Origin: Mycobacterium sp. URHB0044
GTDB lineage: Bacteria; Actinomycetota; Actinomycetes; Mycobacteriales; Mycobacteriaceae
NCBI RefSeq assembly: GCF_000620625.1
Contig: NZ_JIAW01000028.1
Location: 1 to 64,000, forward strand
Length of the DNA: 64,000 nt
Direction: 5' to 3'
Below, in pieces: positions 43,064-51,882 of this stretch. The notes beneath the pieces were generated by a model that was not told the DNA's origin, searched no databases, and was given only the letters and a program-made list of their open reading frames with translations. The stretch's first letter is position 1, and each line of letters starts with the position of its first letter. The translations under genes and the position numbers were made by a program.

Positions 43064-44449
43064 TCAGTGGCCGCGGCCCGAGACGAGGTCGGCCACCGTC
43101 GCGATCGGCGACGTACCGCGGCGGCCGCGCAACTCCGCGCGGTCGGCGGCGTAGTAGGCCGCGTAGAGGGCCTGTACGGCGATGTACCGCAACGGTTCCG
43201 GCTCCCACTTGCGCACCTGGTGGTTCACCCACGGTAGCTCCGTGAGCGCCGACGGCGACTTCAGGATGAGGTCGCGCAGGGTGCGTCCGGCGAGGTTGGT
43301 CGACGTAACGCCCGTTCCCACGTAACCGCCCGCCCAGCCGAGCCCCGTCGAGGGATCGAGTCCCACCGTCGCCGACCAGTCACGCGGCACCCCGAGCACG
43401 CCGGACCAGACGTGCTCCACTGCCGCGTCAGCCGTCGAGGGAAAGAACCGGGTCAAGATTTCGCGCAGGAGGCCGACGGTCTTGGGGTCGGTGGCGCCGT
43501 CGACGTCGGTGCCCGAGCCATAGCGGTACGGAACGCCTCTGCCACCGATCGCGATGCGGTCGTCGGCCGTGCGCTGCGCGTACATGTAGGCGTGGGCCTG
43601 ATCGCCGAGCGTCTCGTAGCCGTTCCACCCGATGTCGGCCCAGGTTTCGGCGGGCAGCGGTTCGGTGACGATCAGCGAGGAGTTCATCGGCAGCCACGTG
43701 CGCCGCAGGCCGTTGATCCTGGCGGTGAATCCCTCAGTGGCCCTGACGATCACGTCGGCCGTCACCGTGCCGGCGGCCGTCCTCGCCTCGTGCGGACGGA
43801 TCTCGTCGACCCTGGTGTGCTCGTAGATCTCGACGCCCAGCGATTCGACGACCCTGGCGAGACCTCTGGCGAGCTTCGCGGGGTGCAGACGTGCGCAGTG
43901 CGGGTGCCACATCGCTCCGGTCGTTCCGCGCACGTTGATGCGAGCCGTGGCCTCTGCGGCGCTGAGAAGTTCGACGTCCGTCATCGACCACTCGCCCGCC
44001 TCGGCGACGGCGTCGAGCAGCCGGGCTTGCTGAGCGGCGTTCGTGGCAACGGTGAACTCGCCGCCCTTGATCACGTCGCAGTCGATGTTCTCGGCGCGGG
44101 TGACTCGGATGACCTCGTCGACGGTCTCGTTCATCGCGGTCTGCAGGCGCCCCACCGCTTCTCGGCCGTGCGACTTCAGGTAGGAGCCGCGGCCACCGGT
44201 GATCTCGTTGGTGAGCCAGCCGCCATTGCGACCCGACGCGCCGAACCCCGCGAAGCGTTGCTCCAGCACGACGATCCGCAACTGGGGCGCCGCCTTCTTG
44301 AGGTAGTAGGCCGTCCAGAGGCCTGTGTAGCCGGCACCGATGATGCAGACGTCGGCCTGCGTGGAACCGGGCAGGGCCGGCCGCGCTGGTTCCGGCCCAA
44401 TGCTGTTCCACCAGAAGGAAACCTTGCCGTTCGTCAGTGCGGCGCTCAT
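43064..44449 (-). CDS. FAD-dependent amine oxidoreductase (DadA/PuuB-like)
   Basis: The 461-residue protein has an N-terminal FAD-binding Rossmann motif (VCIIGAGYTGLWTAYYL), RFAGFGASGRNGG and a C-terminal GWAGGYVGTGVTSTNLAG, as in gamma-glutamylputrescine oxidase and D-amino acid dehydrogenase relatives. It would oxidise an amine imported by the adjacent ABC transporter. The ATG overlaps the permease stop by 4 bases (ATGA), so a much longer upstream frame is a shadow. The exact substrate is unknown. Confidence 0.87.
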   Translation of the reverse strand: MSAALTNGKVSFWWNSIGPEPARPALPGSTQADVCIIGAGYTGLWTAYYLKKAAPQLRIVVLEQRFAGFGASGRNGGWLTNEITGGRGSYLKSHGREAVGRLQTAMNETVDEVIRVTRAENIDCDVIKGGEFTVATNAAQQARLLDAVAEAGEWSMTDVELLSAAEATARINVRGTTGAMWHPHCARLHPAKLARGLARVVESLGVEIYEHTRVDEIRPHEARTAAGTVTADVIVRATEGFTARINGLRRTWLPMNSSLIVTEPLPAETWADIGWNGYETLGDQAHAYMYAQRTADDRIAIGGRGVPYRYGSGTDVDGATDPKTVGLLREILTRFFPSTADAAVEHVWSGVLGVPRDWSATVGLDPSTGLGWAGGYVGTGVTSTNLAGRTLRDLILKSPSALTELPWVNHQVRKWEPEPLRYIAVQALYAAYYAADRAELRGRRGTSPIATVADLVSGRGH

Positions 44450-45309
44450 CGGCCCACCATCGCACTCGTCAGCCCGGCGGCGCCACCACCAGAACCCGCC
44501 GGATCCCGCCGGAGGATCAGGGCGGCAATGCCGAGCACGATCAAGGTGAGCACCAGCATCAGGGTGGACATCGCCGCGATGTCCGGCCGCAGCGACGCCT
44601 TCAGCGACGCGAAGATGTACACCGGCCAGGGCGTCGACCCGGCGACCGAGACGAACGACGAGACCACCGTATTGTCGAGGCTGAGCGTGAAGGCAAGCAG
44701 CGCACCCGAAATGACGGCGGGACGGATGAGCGGCAGCGTGATGTCGGTGAACCGTCGCAACGGCGGTGCGTACAGATCGGCGGCGGCCTCTTCGAGGAAT
44801 TCGTTCATCCCGGTCATCCTGGCCCGCACGATGAAGGTGACGACCGCGCTCGCGAAGAGCGAGTTGGCGATGATGAGGCGCACCTGACCGATGTTGAAGC
44901 CTGCGAGCCCCCAGTCGACACCGAGCGTGACGAACCAGGGCAACAGCGAGATTGCGCTGACGATCTCGGGGGTCACCATCACCAGGCCAAGAAGGACCAA
45001 CAGCCCTGGCCCCCACCAGCCGGGCCGACGGGTCAGTGCGATGCCTGCGAAGGTGCCGAGCAGCGTGGCGACGACCGCGGTCCCGGAGGCGGTGATCAAC
45101 GAGACGGTGATCGCGTTGGTGATCGCCGGATTGGTCAGGGCCGCGACGTACGGCTGCAGCCCGAACCCCTCGAAGGTCTGCAGGGTGCGCCCGTTGTTGA
45201 ACGAGAACACCACGATGACGACGATCGGGAAGAAGAGGAACAGCAGCCCGAGTACGCCCCAGATGTTCAGGAAGGCGTCGGCGGGACGGATCCTGCGCCG
45301 GTCGGTCAC
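44446..45309 (-). CDS. ABC transporter permease, PotC-like
   Basis: This 287-residue inner-membrane permease has six predicted helices and the EAA loop MNEFLEEAAADLYAPPLRRF, ending LPLIRPAVISG. It pairs with the PotB-like permease to form the channel of a spermidine/putrescine-type importer. GTG at 45309 overlaps the potB stop (GTGA), which fixes the start. Confidence 0.92.
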   Translation of the reverse strand: MTDRRRIRPADAFLNIWGVLGLLFLFFPIVVIVVFSFNNGRTLQTFEGFGLQPYVAALTNPAITNAITVSLITASGTAVVATLLGTFAGIALTRRPGWWGPGLLVLLGLVMVTPEIVSAISLLPWFVTLGVDWGLAGFNIGQVRLIIANSLFASAVVTFIVRARMTGMNEFLEEAAADLYAPPLRRFTDITLPLIRPAVISGALLAFTLSLDNTVVSSFVSVAGSTPWPVYIFASLKASLRPDIAAMSTLMLVLTLIVLGIAALILRRDPAGSGGGAAGLTSAMVGR

Positions 45310-46259
45310 GAGGTCTCCTTCAGCGGCAGTTTCAAAGATGTTGCAGCAGTGGCGATGCCACCGACCACCTTGAGAACGCCGCCGACCACGACACTCGTGC
45401 CGAAGATGGCCAGCATGAGCAGGACGGCCATCGCCGCGCCGAGTGCCCAGTTCTGGGCGCTCTGGAACTGGGCGGCCACCATCTGGCCGACCATGCTGCC
45501 GCTCGCCCCGCCCAGCACTGTTGGGGTGATGTAGTCGCCCATCAACGGAACGAAGACCAGCAGCAGTCCGGCGGTCACCCCCGGCGCAGCCAACGGAACG
45601 GTGATGCGCCACAGTGTGTCCCAGGCCGTTCCGCCGAGGTCGCGGCTGGCCTCCAGCAGTTTCGGGTCGAGACGCTCCAGTGCCACGTACAGCGGGAGGA
45701 TCATCAGTGGCAGATAGTTGTAGACCACGCCGAGCTGGACCGCAGCCGAGGTGTACAAGACGTGTAGGGGCCCGTCCGTCAGATTCGCCCATCGCAGGGT
45801 CTTCGACACGAAACCCTCTGGGCTGAGCGAGATTTGCCATCCGATGGTGCGAACCAGGAAGTTGGTCCAGTACGGGATGAGGACGAGGGCCAGCACGACG
45901 CCGCGCCACTTGGAGGCCAGCTTGACCGCCATCCAATAGGCCATCGGAAACGCAATCACCAGGCACAGCAACGTTCCCACGACGGCGATCTTGAGCGTCC
46001 GAACGAAGATCGCGAAGAATGCGGGCGACGCAGCTTGGCCGTAGCGGTCGAACGACAGGATGTCGTTGGCGTGGGTGGTGTAGAGGTCAGGCTTGTAACC
46101 GAAGCTGTACCAGACCACCAGGCCGAACGGCAGGATGAAGAACAGCAGCATCCAGACGCTGATCGGCAGGGCTCCGAGTCCTCCCGGCAGACGCAGCCGC
46201 CGCGCGGGCGGCACGTCGGCCAGCGCCGCCTGCTCCGCCCGTCCCTCCACGACGGTCAC
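45306..46259 (-). CDS. ABC transporter permease, PotB-like
   Basis: The 317-residue permease has an extended cytoplasmic N terminus, six membrane segments (the first near 33-52) and the EAA loop KLLEASRDLGGTAWDTLWRITVP (named in part). It starts with a GTG that overlaps the stop of the binding-protein gene (GTGA). It forms the second half of the transport channel. Confidence 0.92.
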   Translation of the reverse strand: MTVVEGRAEQAALADVPPARRLRLPGGLGALPISVWMLLFFILPFGLVVWYSFGYKPDLYTTHANDILSFDRYGQAASPAFFAIFVRTLKIAVVGTLLCLVIAFPMAYWMAVKLASKWRGVVLALVLIPYWTNFLVRTIGWQISLSPEGFVSKTLRWANLTDGPLHVLYTSAAVQLGVVYNYLPLMILPLYVALERLDPKLLEASRDLGGTAWDTLWRITVPLAAPGVTAGLLLVFVPLMGDYITPTVLGGASGSMVGQMVAAQFQSAQNWALGAAMAVLLMLAIFGTSVVVGGVLKVVGGIATAATSLKLPLKETS

Positions 46260-47404
46260 TTGCCCGCCGCGGCCTTGAGCTCGTCGTAGATGCCGATGAT
46301 CGTGCCCTCAGCCGACGTCATTTGGCTGTAGACCAGCTTCTTCATGATGTCGTCGCTGATGAAGACCAAGTCGGGCCGTTTGATGTCGGCCTTCTTGGCC
46401 GCATCCTCGATTCCCTTGATCCCGGTGTTGTAGCCGATGTAGAGGAGCTCCTTGAGGGAGACGACGGGGTCGAGCACGTAGTTGATGAATTCGTACGCGG
46501 CGTCTTCGTGTGGTGCGCCCTTGACGATGGCCCAGTTGTCCTGCCACAGGTTGGCCCCCTCCGACGGCCAGACCCACTTGTACCTGTCGGGCTCGGCGTT
46601 CGCGAGGATGCCGAGCCGGGCGTCACCGTTCCAGCAGTGGATCAGCGCGCGGGCGGAGGAGGAGATCGATGCGTTGGTGGACGACTCGAAGGCCTGCACG
46701 TGCGGAGCGATCTTGTCGATGATGAAGGAGCGGTAGGCCGCGATGTGGGCGGGATCGGTTGTGTTCTCGTCGATTCCGTTGGCATAGAAATAGGTGAACG
46801 CGACCTCGCTCTGGTCTTCGAGGAGCGAAAGGCTTCCCGACGCCTCCTTCTGCGCGGCGTCGAGGAAGTCCACCCAAGACTTCAGTTCGCGCTTGATGAT
46901 GGTGGTGTCGTAGACGTAGCCCGTCGAGCCCCAGTCCTTGCACACGCTGTACTTGTTGCCGGGGTCGAACGGGGTATCGACCACTTTGGCCGTGAGGTTG
47001 CTCATGTTCGGCAGCTTCGAGTGATCGAGCTCGGTGAGCAGCCCGGCGGTCGCCATCTGTTGAATGTTCGAGTGGGTGGGCACGCAGATGTCGTAGCCTG
47101 TCGTGCCCTTGGCCGCACTGAGTTTGGCGATCATCTCGGGGTTGGAGCCGTACGAGTCGAGGGTGATCTTCGGGCCCTTGGCCGAGGTGAAGTCCGTCAG
47201 CACGGCAGGGTCGTCGTACTCGCCCCAGGTGTAGATGTTGAGGCCGCCGGACGACGCGCCACCACCACCGCCCGACGAATTCGAGCAGGCGGCGAGGAAG
47301 GCGCCGACCCCGAGCGCTGCGGTGCCACCCAGAAAGGTTCTGCGGCTGAGCGAGTTCCGCATTGCCTCGGGAACGAGAGCACGGATGTTCTTCTGCTGAT
47401 TCAT
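46256..47404 (-). CDS. Polyamine-type ABC substrate-binding lipoprotein, PotD-like
   Basis: The 382-residue protein has a twin-arginine lipoprotein signal: SRRTFLGGTAALGVGAFLAAC with lipobox LAAC (Cys near 41). The mature protein starts GGLNIYTWGEYDDPAVLTDF, typical of the PotD/PotF family, and has KDWGSTGYVYDTT. Export folded through Tat is common for mycobacterial binding proteins. The ATG at 47404 (MNQQKNIRAL) was chosen over an upstream start. The ligand (putrescine, spermidine or another amine) is not determined. Confidence 0.92.
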   Translation of the reverse strand: MNQQKNIRALVPEAMRNSLSRRTFLGGTAALGVGAFLAACSNSSGGGGGASSGGLNIYTWGEYDDPAVLTDFTSAKGPKITLDSYGSNPEMIAKLSAAKGTTGYDICVPTHSNIQQMATAGLLTELDHSKLPNMSNLTAKVVDTPFDPGNKYSVCKDWGSTGYVYDTTIIKRELKSWVDFLDAAQKEASGSLSLLEDQSEVAFTYFYANGIDENTTDPAHIAAYRSFIIDKIAPHVQAFESSTNASISSSARALIHCWNGDARLGILANAEPDRYKWVWPSEGANLWQDNWAIVKGAPHEDAAYEFINYVLDPVVSLKELLYIGYNTGIKGIEDAAKKADIKRPDLVFISDDIMKKLVYSQMTSAEGTIIGIYDELKAAAGK

Positions 47405-47453
47405 GGCGTGACTTCCAGTTCGGGTCGACGGGACGATGGACAACAGCGAGCGG

Positions 47454-48599
47454 TTACGACGTGAAGATCCGTACGGCGTCCGCCGACCACGAACACGTCA
47501 CGGGTGATCCGAGTTCGGTGGGCGGGTTGGCGGCGCGGGGCAGACGGGCCAGAATCTGGTCGTCGCTCGGAGTGTGGATGACCAATTGCAGGCTGTGACC
47601 GAGTTCTGACACCCCGAGCAGCGTGCCGGTGACGGAGTTGACCAACGTGTCCGAGGCCGCACCGGCCGGTGCGGTCGTGACCACGACCGACTCAGGCCTG
47701 ATCGCCGCAGTGACCTCGGCGCCGGCCGCGGCAGGCACGCTGCCCTTCGTGGGCCGTGACGAATGGAGGGAGAGGCCGGCGGTCTGCACACTCACCCCCG
47801 CGCGATCGAAGGATGTGATCGTGCCGGAGAAGGAGTTCTGCCTGCCGATGAACCCGGCCACGAAGGCCGACTCCGGCTCGTCGTAAACGCTTGAGGCCGT
47901 ACCGATCTGCTCGATCCGTCCGTCCTTCATGACCGCGACGCGGTCGCTCATCGACAGCGCTTCCTCCTGATCGTGCGTGACGAAGATGAACGTGGTGCCG
48001 AGTTCGTGCTGCAGCAGCTTCAGCTCGACCTGCATCTCCTCCCGCAACTTTCGGTCCAAAGCGCTCATCGGCTCGTCCAGCAGCAGAACGGCGGGGCGGT
48101 TCACCAAAGCCCTTGCCAGCGCGATGCGTTGCTGCTGGCCGCCCGAGAGCTGCGCCGGTTTCCGGGAGGCGAACGCAGTCATTCTCACCATGTCGAGAGC
48201 GCGGCTCACCCGGCCGGCCATCTCCGCCTTCGGCACGCCCGAGCGGCGCAGACCGTAGGCGACGTTGTCGGCGACCTTCATGTGCGGGAACAGTGCGTAG
48301 GCCTGGAACACGGTGTTCACCGGGCGTTTGTGCGGCGGCAGGTTCTCGACGTTGCGACCCGAGATCTGGATGGAGCCGTCATCGGGGAATTCGAAGCCGC
48401 CGATCATCCGCAATGTCGTCGTCTTGCCGCACCCGCTCGGCCCCAGCAGGCTGAGGAACTCGCCGGCCCGAACGTGCAGAGTGACGTTGTCCACGGCAAC
48501 GGCGGACCCGTAAACCTTGCTGAGGGAGCGCAGTTCGACGGAGCCGGCCACGGAGTCGGGAGGCGCGGTCACTTCGGAGGGCAGATCGGTGATGCTCAT
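47454..48599 (-). CDS. ABC transporter ATP-binding protein, PotA-like
   Basis: The 381-residue ATPase has Walker A GPSGCGKTTTL (about 53-63), Q loop FQAYALFP, signature LSGGQQQRIALARAL, Walker B VLLLDEPMSALD and switch His in THDQEEAL, followed by a TOBE domain (about 295-380). It energises the PotBCD transporter. It overlaps the amidohydrolase gene by 4 bases. Confidence 0.95.
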   Translation of the reverse strand: MSITDLPSEVTAPPDSVAGSVELRSLSKVYGSAVAVDNVTLHVRAGEFLSLLGPSGCGKTTTLRMIGGFEFPDDGSIQISGRNVENLPPHKRPVNTVFQAYALFPHMKVADNVAYGLRRSGVPKAEMAGRVSRALDMVRMTAFASRKPAQLSGGQQQRIALARALVNRPAVLLLDEPMSALDRKLREEMQVELKLLQHELGTTFIFVTHDQEEALSMSDRVAVMKDGRIEQIGTASSVYDEPESAFVAGFIGRQNSFSGTITSFDRAGVSVQTAGLSLHSSRPTKGSVPAAAGAEVTAAIRPESVVVTTAPAGAASDTLVNSVTGTLLGVSELGHSLQLVIHTPSDDQILARLPRAANPPTELGSPVTCSWSADAVRIFTS

Positions 48600-50248
48600 A
48601 CCGATACCAGCGTCGCGGAGGCGTCGTAGACGATTTCGCCGCCGATGATCGTGTAGGCGACGGTGGCCGAACCGATCTCGGCCACCGGCGCGGCGAAGAT
48701 GTCGCGGTCGAGAATGACGATGTCGCCGGCCTTTCCGACTTCGATGGTTCCCGAACGCTGCTCGTCGTGGTTGAGGTAGGCCGTGCCCAGGCTGTGCGCT
48801 ATCAGTGCGTCGGCAAGGGAGAGTGCCTGCTCGCCGAGGAAGGGCATTGCGGCCGGACCCGTCACACCTGCGGGGGCCCGGTTGACGCTGGTGTGGATGA
48901 TCTCCAGGGGATTCGCCGTGCTCACCGGCCAGTCACTGCCCGAGGCCAACGGCGCTCCCGCCCGCTGCAGCGACCCGAACGGATACTGCCAAGCGGCTCT
49001 GCGGGTGCCGAGGAACGGGATCGTCAGGACGTCCATCTGCGGCTCGTGTCTGGCCCAGAGCGGCTGCATGTTGGCGACCACGCCTAGTTCGGCGAACCGG
49101 GCGACGTCGTCGGGGTGCACCACCTGGATGTGTGCCAGCGTATGCCGAAGATCCTTGTCGCCGTTGGCCTTGCGGGCCGCCTCGATCGCGTCGAGCGACT
49201 CGCGCACGGCCCGGTCGCCGAGGGCGTGGAAGTGCAGCTGGAAGCCCAATGCATCGAGTTGCGTGGAGATCTCGATGAGCGTCGTCGGGTCGACGAAGCT
49301 CTTGCCCATGTTCTCGCCCGGACAGCCGCACGCATCCAGGTAGGGCTCGAGCATCCCGGCCGTGAAGTTCTCGGCGACGCCGTCCTGCATGATCTTTACG
49401 GTGGTCGCCGCGAATCCGGCGGCCAACGCGCGTTCGCGCTTCTCGACGAGTTCGGGAATCTGCTCGAGACCTCGGTTGCGGTCCCACCACAGCGCCCCGA
49501 CGACGTGGGCCTTCAGCACACCGGACGCCACGCCACGCAAGTACGAGTCGAGCGGGTCGGGGGTGCCGTTGGTGGCGCCGACGATGGCGTCCTGCCACGC
49601 GGTGACCCCCCAGGCGAACAATTGCCGCTGAGCGATCTTCAGCGCCTCGTCCATGTCGTCCTGGCTCGGCTGCGGGATATGTTGTGCGACAAGGTCCATG
49701 GCGCCTTCCTGCAACGTCCCGATCGCGTGGCCGTCGGCGTCGCGTTCGATGCGACCGTCGAACGGGTCGGGCGTCCCATCGTCGATGCTGCCGATCTGCA
49801 GGGCCTTGGTGTTGACCCAGGCGCCGTGACCGTCGCGGTTGGGGAAGAACGCCGGCCGGTCGGACACGATGGCGTCGAGCGCCGCCGCCGTCGGCAACCC
49901 GCCAGGGAACGAGTCCATCGACCATCCCCCACCGGTGATCCAGGGCAGCTCGGGATTGGCCGCGGCGTATTCGGCGATGCGAGTGAGGTAGCCGTCCGCG
50001 GTGCCGTACGGGGTCAGGTCGCAGGCGATCATGTCGAGGCCGGCGTGATACGGGTGGATGTGACTGTCTTGAAAGCCCGGGGAGACAAGGCCGCCCGCCG
50101 CGTCGATCTCGACGGCGTCGGGGGCGGTGAGCGCATCCGCACCGATCGCGGTGATGATGCCGTTTTCGACGAGAACGGGCTCTTCGACGATGCCGGCAGG
50201 TGTGAAGACGTGGCCCCCGGTGATCAGCAGGCGGTCGCGAGTAGCCAT
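48596..50248 (-). CDS. YtcJ-like metal-dependent amidohydrolase
   Basis: The 550-residue protein belongs to the amidohydrolase superfamily, YtcJ group: PGFQDSHIHPYHAGLD gives the HxH metal motif (about 62-66), FHALGDRAV and HTLAHIQVVHP give later His ligands, and SGSDWPVSTANPLE the metal Asp. Relatives hydrolyse N-substituted formamides or related amides. Within the amine uptake operon it may release the amine from an amide-linked precursor; this is inference. The start is at 50248, 4 bp past the stop of the regulator gene. Confidence 0.85.
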   Translation of the reverse strand: MATRDRLLITGGHVFTPAGIVEEPVLVENGIITAIGADALTAPDAVEIDAAGGLVSPGFQDSHIHPYHAGLDMIACDLTPYGTADGYLTRIAEYAAANPELPWITGGGWSMDSFPGGLPTAAALDAIVSDRPAFFPNRDGHGAWVNTKALQIGSIDDGTPDPFDGRIERDADGHAIGTLQEGAMDLVAQHIPQPSQDDMDEALKIAQRQLFAWGVTAWQDAIVGATNGTPDPLDSYLRGVASGVLKAHVVGALWWDRNRGLEQIPELVEKRERALAAGFAATTVKIMQDGVAENFTAGMLEPYLDACGCPGENMGKSFVDPTTLIEISTQLDALGFQLHFHALGDRAVRESLDAIEAARKANGDKDLRHTLAHIQVVHPDDVARFAELGVVANMQPLWARHEPQMDVLTIPFLGTRRAAWQYPFGSLQRAGAPLASGSDWPVSTANPLEIIHTSVNRAPAGVTGPAAMPFLGEQALSLADALIAHSLGTAYLNHDEQRSGTIEVGKAGDIVILDRDIFAAPVAEIGSATVAYTIIGGEIVYDASATLVSV

Positions 50249-50252
50249 GGTG

Positions 50253-50906
50253 TCAATCCTTAATCTGGTGTGCGGCAGATGCATTGAGCGGGTTCGTGTC
50301 GACCGGCGGAGTGAAGTGGGACGTGATCCACATGGCCTGGGCCGGGGTCGCACCGATGTTGACGGCCCGGTGGGGTATCGACGAGAGGTATTCGACGCTG
50401 TCGCGGGGTCCGAGGATGAACGTCTCGGAGGCGATGGAGATTTCGATGTGGCCGGTGAGCACGTAGAACAGCTCCTGCGCGTTGTCGTGGGCATACGCCT
50501 CGGGGCCGGTCGAGCCGCCAACGTCGAACGAGCCTTCGTAGACTTCGAGCTGGTGGATCGGCGGCCGCGAAAGCAGTAGCTTCTGCAGTCCGCTGTCACT
50601 GGAGAAGATGGGCCGCTCGTGCGCTCGAAGCACGGGACGCGAGACGGGTGCTTCGTCGGCGAGCAGGTCGGCGACCGAAATGCTCACGGCCGCGGAGATG
50701 CGCTTCAGCGCGCCGACGGACACTCCGCACTTGCCGTTCTCCAGCTGGCTGATGAAGCCCGCACTGACCCCCGCCCGGGCGGCGACATCGCGCGTCGACA
50801 GCCGGAGGCGTTCGCGGGCCTCCCGCAGCCGACTGCCGAGTGTGGCGCGAGCCGCTCGGTCGATGTCGGTTACGGCGATCGTGGGTTCGGAAAACACGTG
50901 CCTCAT
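50253..50906 (-). CDS. XRE-cupin transcription regulator (PuuR-like)
   Basis: This 217-residue protein has an N-terminal helix-turn-helix (LREARERLRLSTRDVAARAG, then VSAGFISQLENGKCGVSV) and a C-terminal cupin sensor domain (about 115-190) with ELFYVLTGHIEI. The architecture is that of PuuR, the putrescine-responsive repressor. It is the first gene of the amine operon. The ATG at 50906 is preferred because a perfect palindrome occupies 50909-50927, where the longer frame would begin; the mRNA is then leaderless or nearly so. Confidence 0.9.
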   Translation of the reverse strand: MRHVFSEPTIAVTDIDRAARATLGSRLREARERLRLSTRDVAARAGVSAGFISQLENGKCGVSVGALKRISAAVSISVADLLADEAPVSRPVLRAHERPIFSSDSGLQKLLLSRPPIHQLEVYEGSFDVGGSTGPEAYAHDNAQELFYVLTGHIEISIASETFILGPRDSVEYLSSIPHRAVNIGATPAQAMWITSHFTPPVDTNPLNASAAHQIKD

Positions 50907-50908
50907 TT

Positions 50909-50927
50909 CGTTAAGACGCACTTAACG
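50909..50927. promoter_or_regulatory. Candidate operator of the XRE-cupin regulator
   Basis: CGTTAAG-ACGCA-CTTAACG is a perfect 7+7 inverted repeat 3 bp before the ATG of the regulator gene. Binding there would block transcription of the whole amine operon. A single half site (CTTAACG) recurs at 51000-51006. Confidence 0.65.
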
Positions 50928-51095
50928 GATCGCTTACTGAGGCTAAAGCTATGGCCGCATGCGCCAATGCGCAAGACCCGAGGCTCGAAAGCCAGCAGAC
51001 TTAACGCAACCGAAAAGATCGCACGACCCGTGACTTGGGTGCGGAAACCGTCGCGCAGCGAACGAAAACGCTCGCGAATCGCAGGGTGGGACTGC

Positions 51096-51845
51096 TTAGG
51101 CGAAGCGCTTGGTGAACCGAGGCGGCAGCACCTTGATGAGCTCGACCAGCGGCCACCACGGCCAGGCCGGGACGACGGCGCGGCCCTTCTCCTTCTCGAT
51201 GGCGTCGACCATCGCCTTGACGCCGGTCTCGTTGTCGACCATCAGCATCGTGGTGCCCGACTTGGCCGTCATCTCCGACTCGATGTAGCCGGGCTCGAGC
51301 ACCGTGATCTTGATCGGACCCGACGGATACTCTGCGCGCAACGACTCGCCAAGCGACGTGACGCCGGCCTTGCTGGCGGCGTAGGCGGCCTTGGTGCCGG
51401 GCACGCCCTTGTTGCCAAGCACCGACGAGACCAGGACGAGGTGGCCCGCACCCGTCTTCTTGAACATCTCCAGCGCGGTCTCGATCTGCACCAGCGCGGA
51501 CACGAGGTTGGTCTCGATGGTGGCCTTGTTGGCCCATGGCTTGCCGCCGCCCAGCGGGTAGCCCTTGCCGATGCCGGCGTTGACGATGATGCAGTCGATG
51601 CCGCCCAGTTCCTCGCTCAGCTCGCCGAACACCTTGGGCACGGCCTCGTGGTCGTTGACGTCGAGCGCGGCGATCGCGACGGTGATGTTCGGATGCCGGC
51701 CGGTCAGCTCGGCCTTCAACTCCTCGAGGTTGTCGGTGCGACGCGCGCAGAGCGCTAGGTCACGGCCCTTGGCGGCAAACTGGCGGGCCATGCCCGCGCC
51801 GAGGCCCGAGCTGGCCCCGGTGATCAGGATCTTCTGGCGAGTCAC
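51096..51845 (-). CDS. Short-chain dehydrogenase/reductase (Rv0945 type)
   Basis: This 249-residue SDR has the cofactor motif TGASSGLGAGMA (about 9-20), VNAG in IIVNAGIGKG, the catalytic Ser in LVLVSSVLGNKG and the YxxxK motif YAASKAG. It ends in a basic tail with VLPPRFTKRF. Counterpart of Rv0945; substrate unknown. It is the first gene after the inserted amine operon where M. tuberculosis synteny resumes. Confidence 0.93.
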   Translation of the reverse strand: MTRQKILITGASSGLGAGMARQFAAKGRDLALCARRTDNLEELKAELTGRHPNITVAIAALDVNDHEAVPKVFGELSEELGGIDCIIVNAGIGKGYPLGGGKPWANKATIETNLVSALVQIETALEMFKKTGAGHLVLVSSVLGNKGVPGTKAAYAASKAGVTSLGESLRAEYPSGPIKITVLEPGYIESEMTAKSGTTMLMVDNETGVKAMVDAIEKEKGRAVVPAWPWWPLVELIKVLPPRFTKRFA

Positions 51846-51882
51846 CTGGACAGACTAACCAGTTGGGTGATGATGGTTCACC

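Noticed and set aside
51000..51006. CTTAACG half site as a second full operator of the XRE-cupin regulator
   Set aside because: No matching second arm at the right spacing; a 7-mer can occur by chance.
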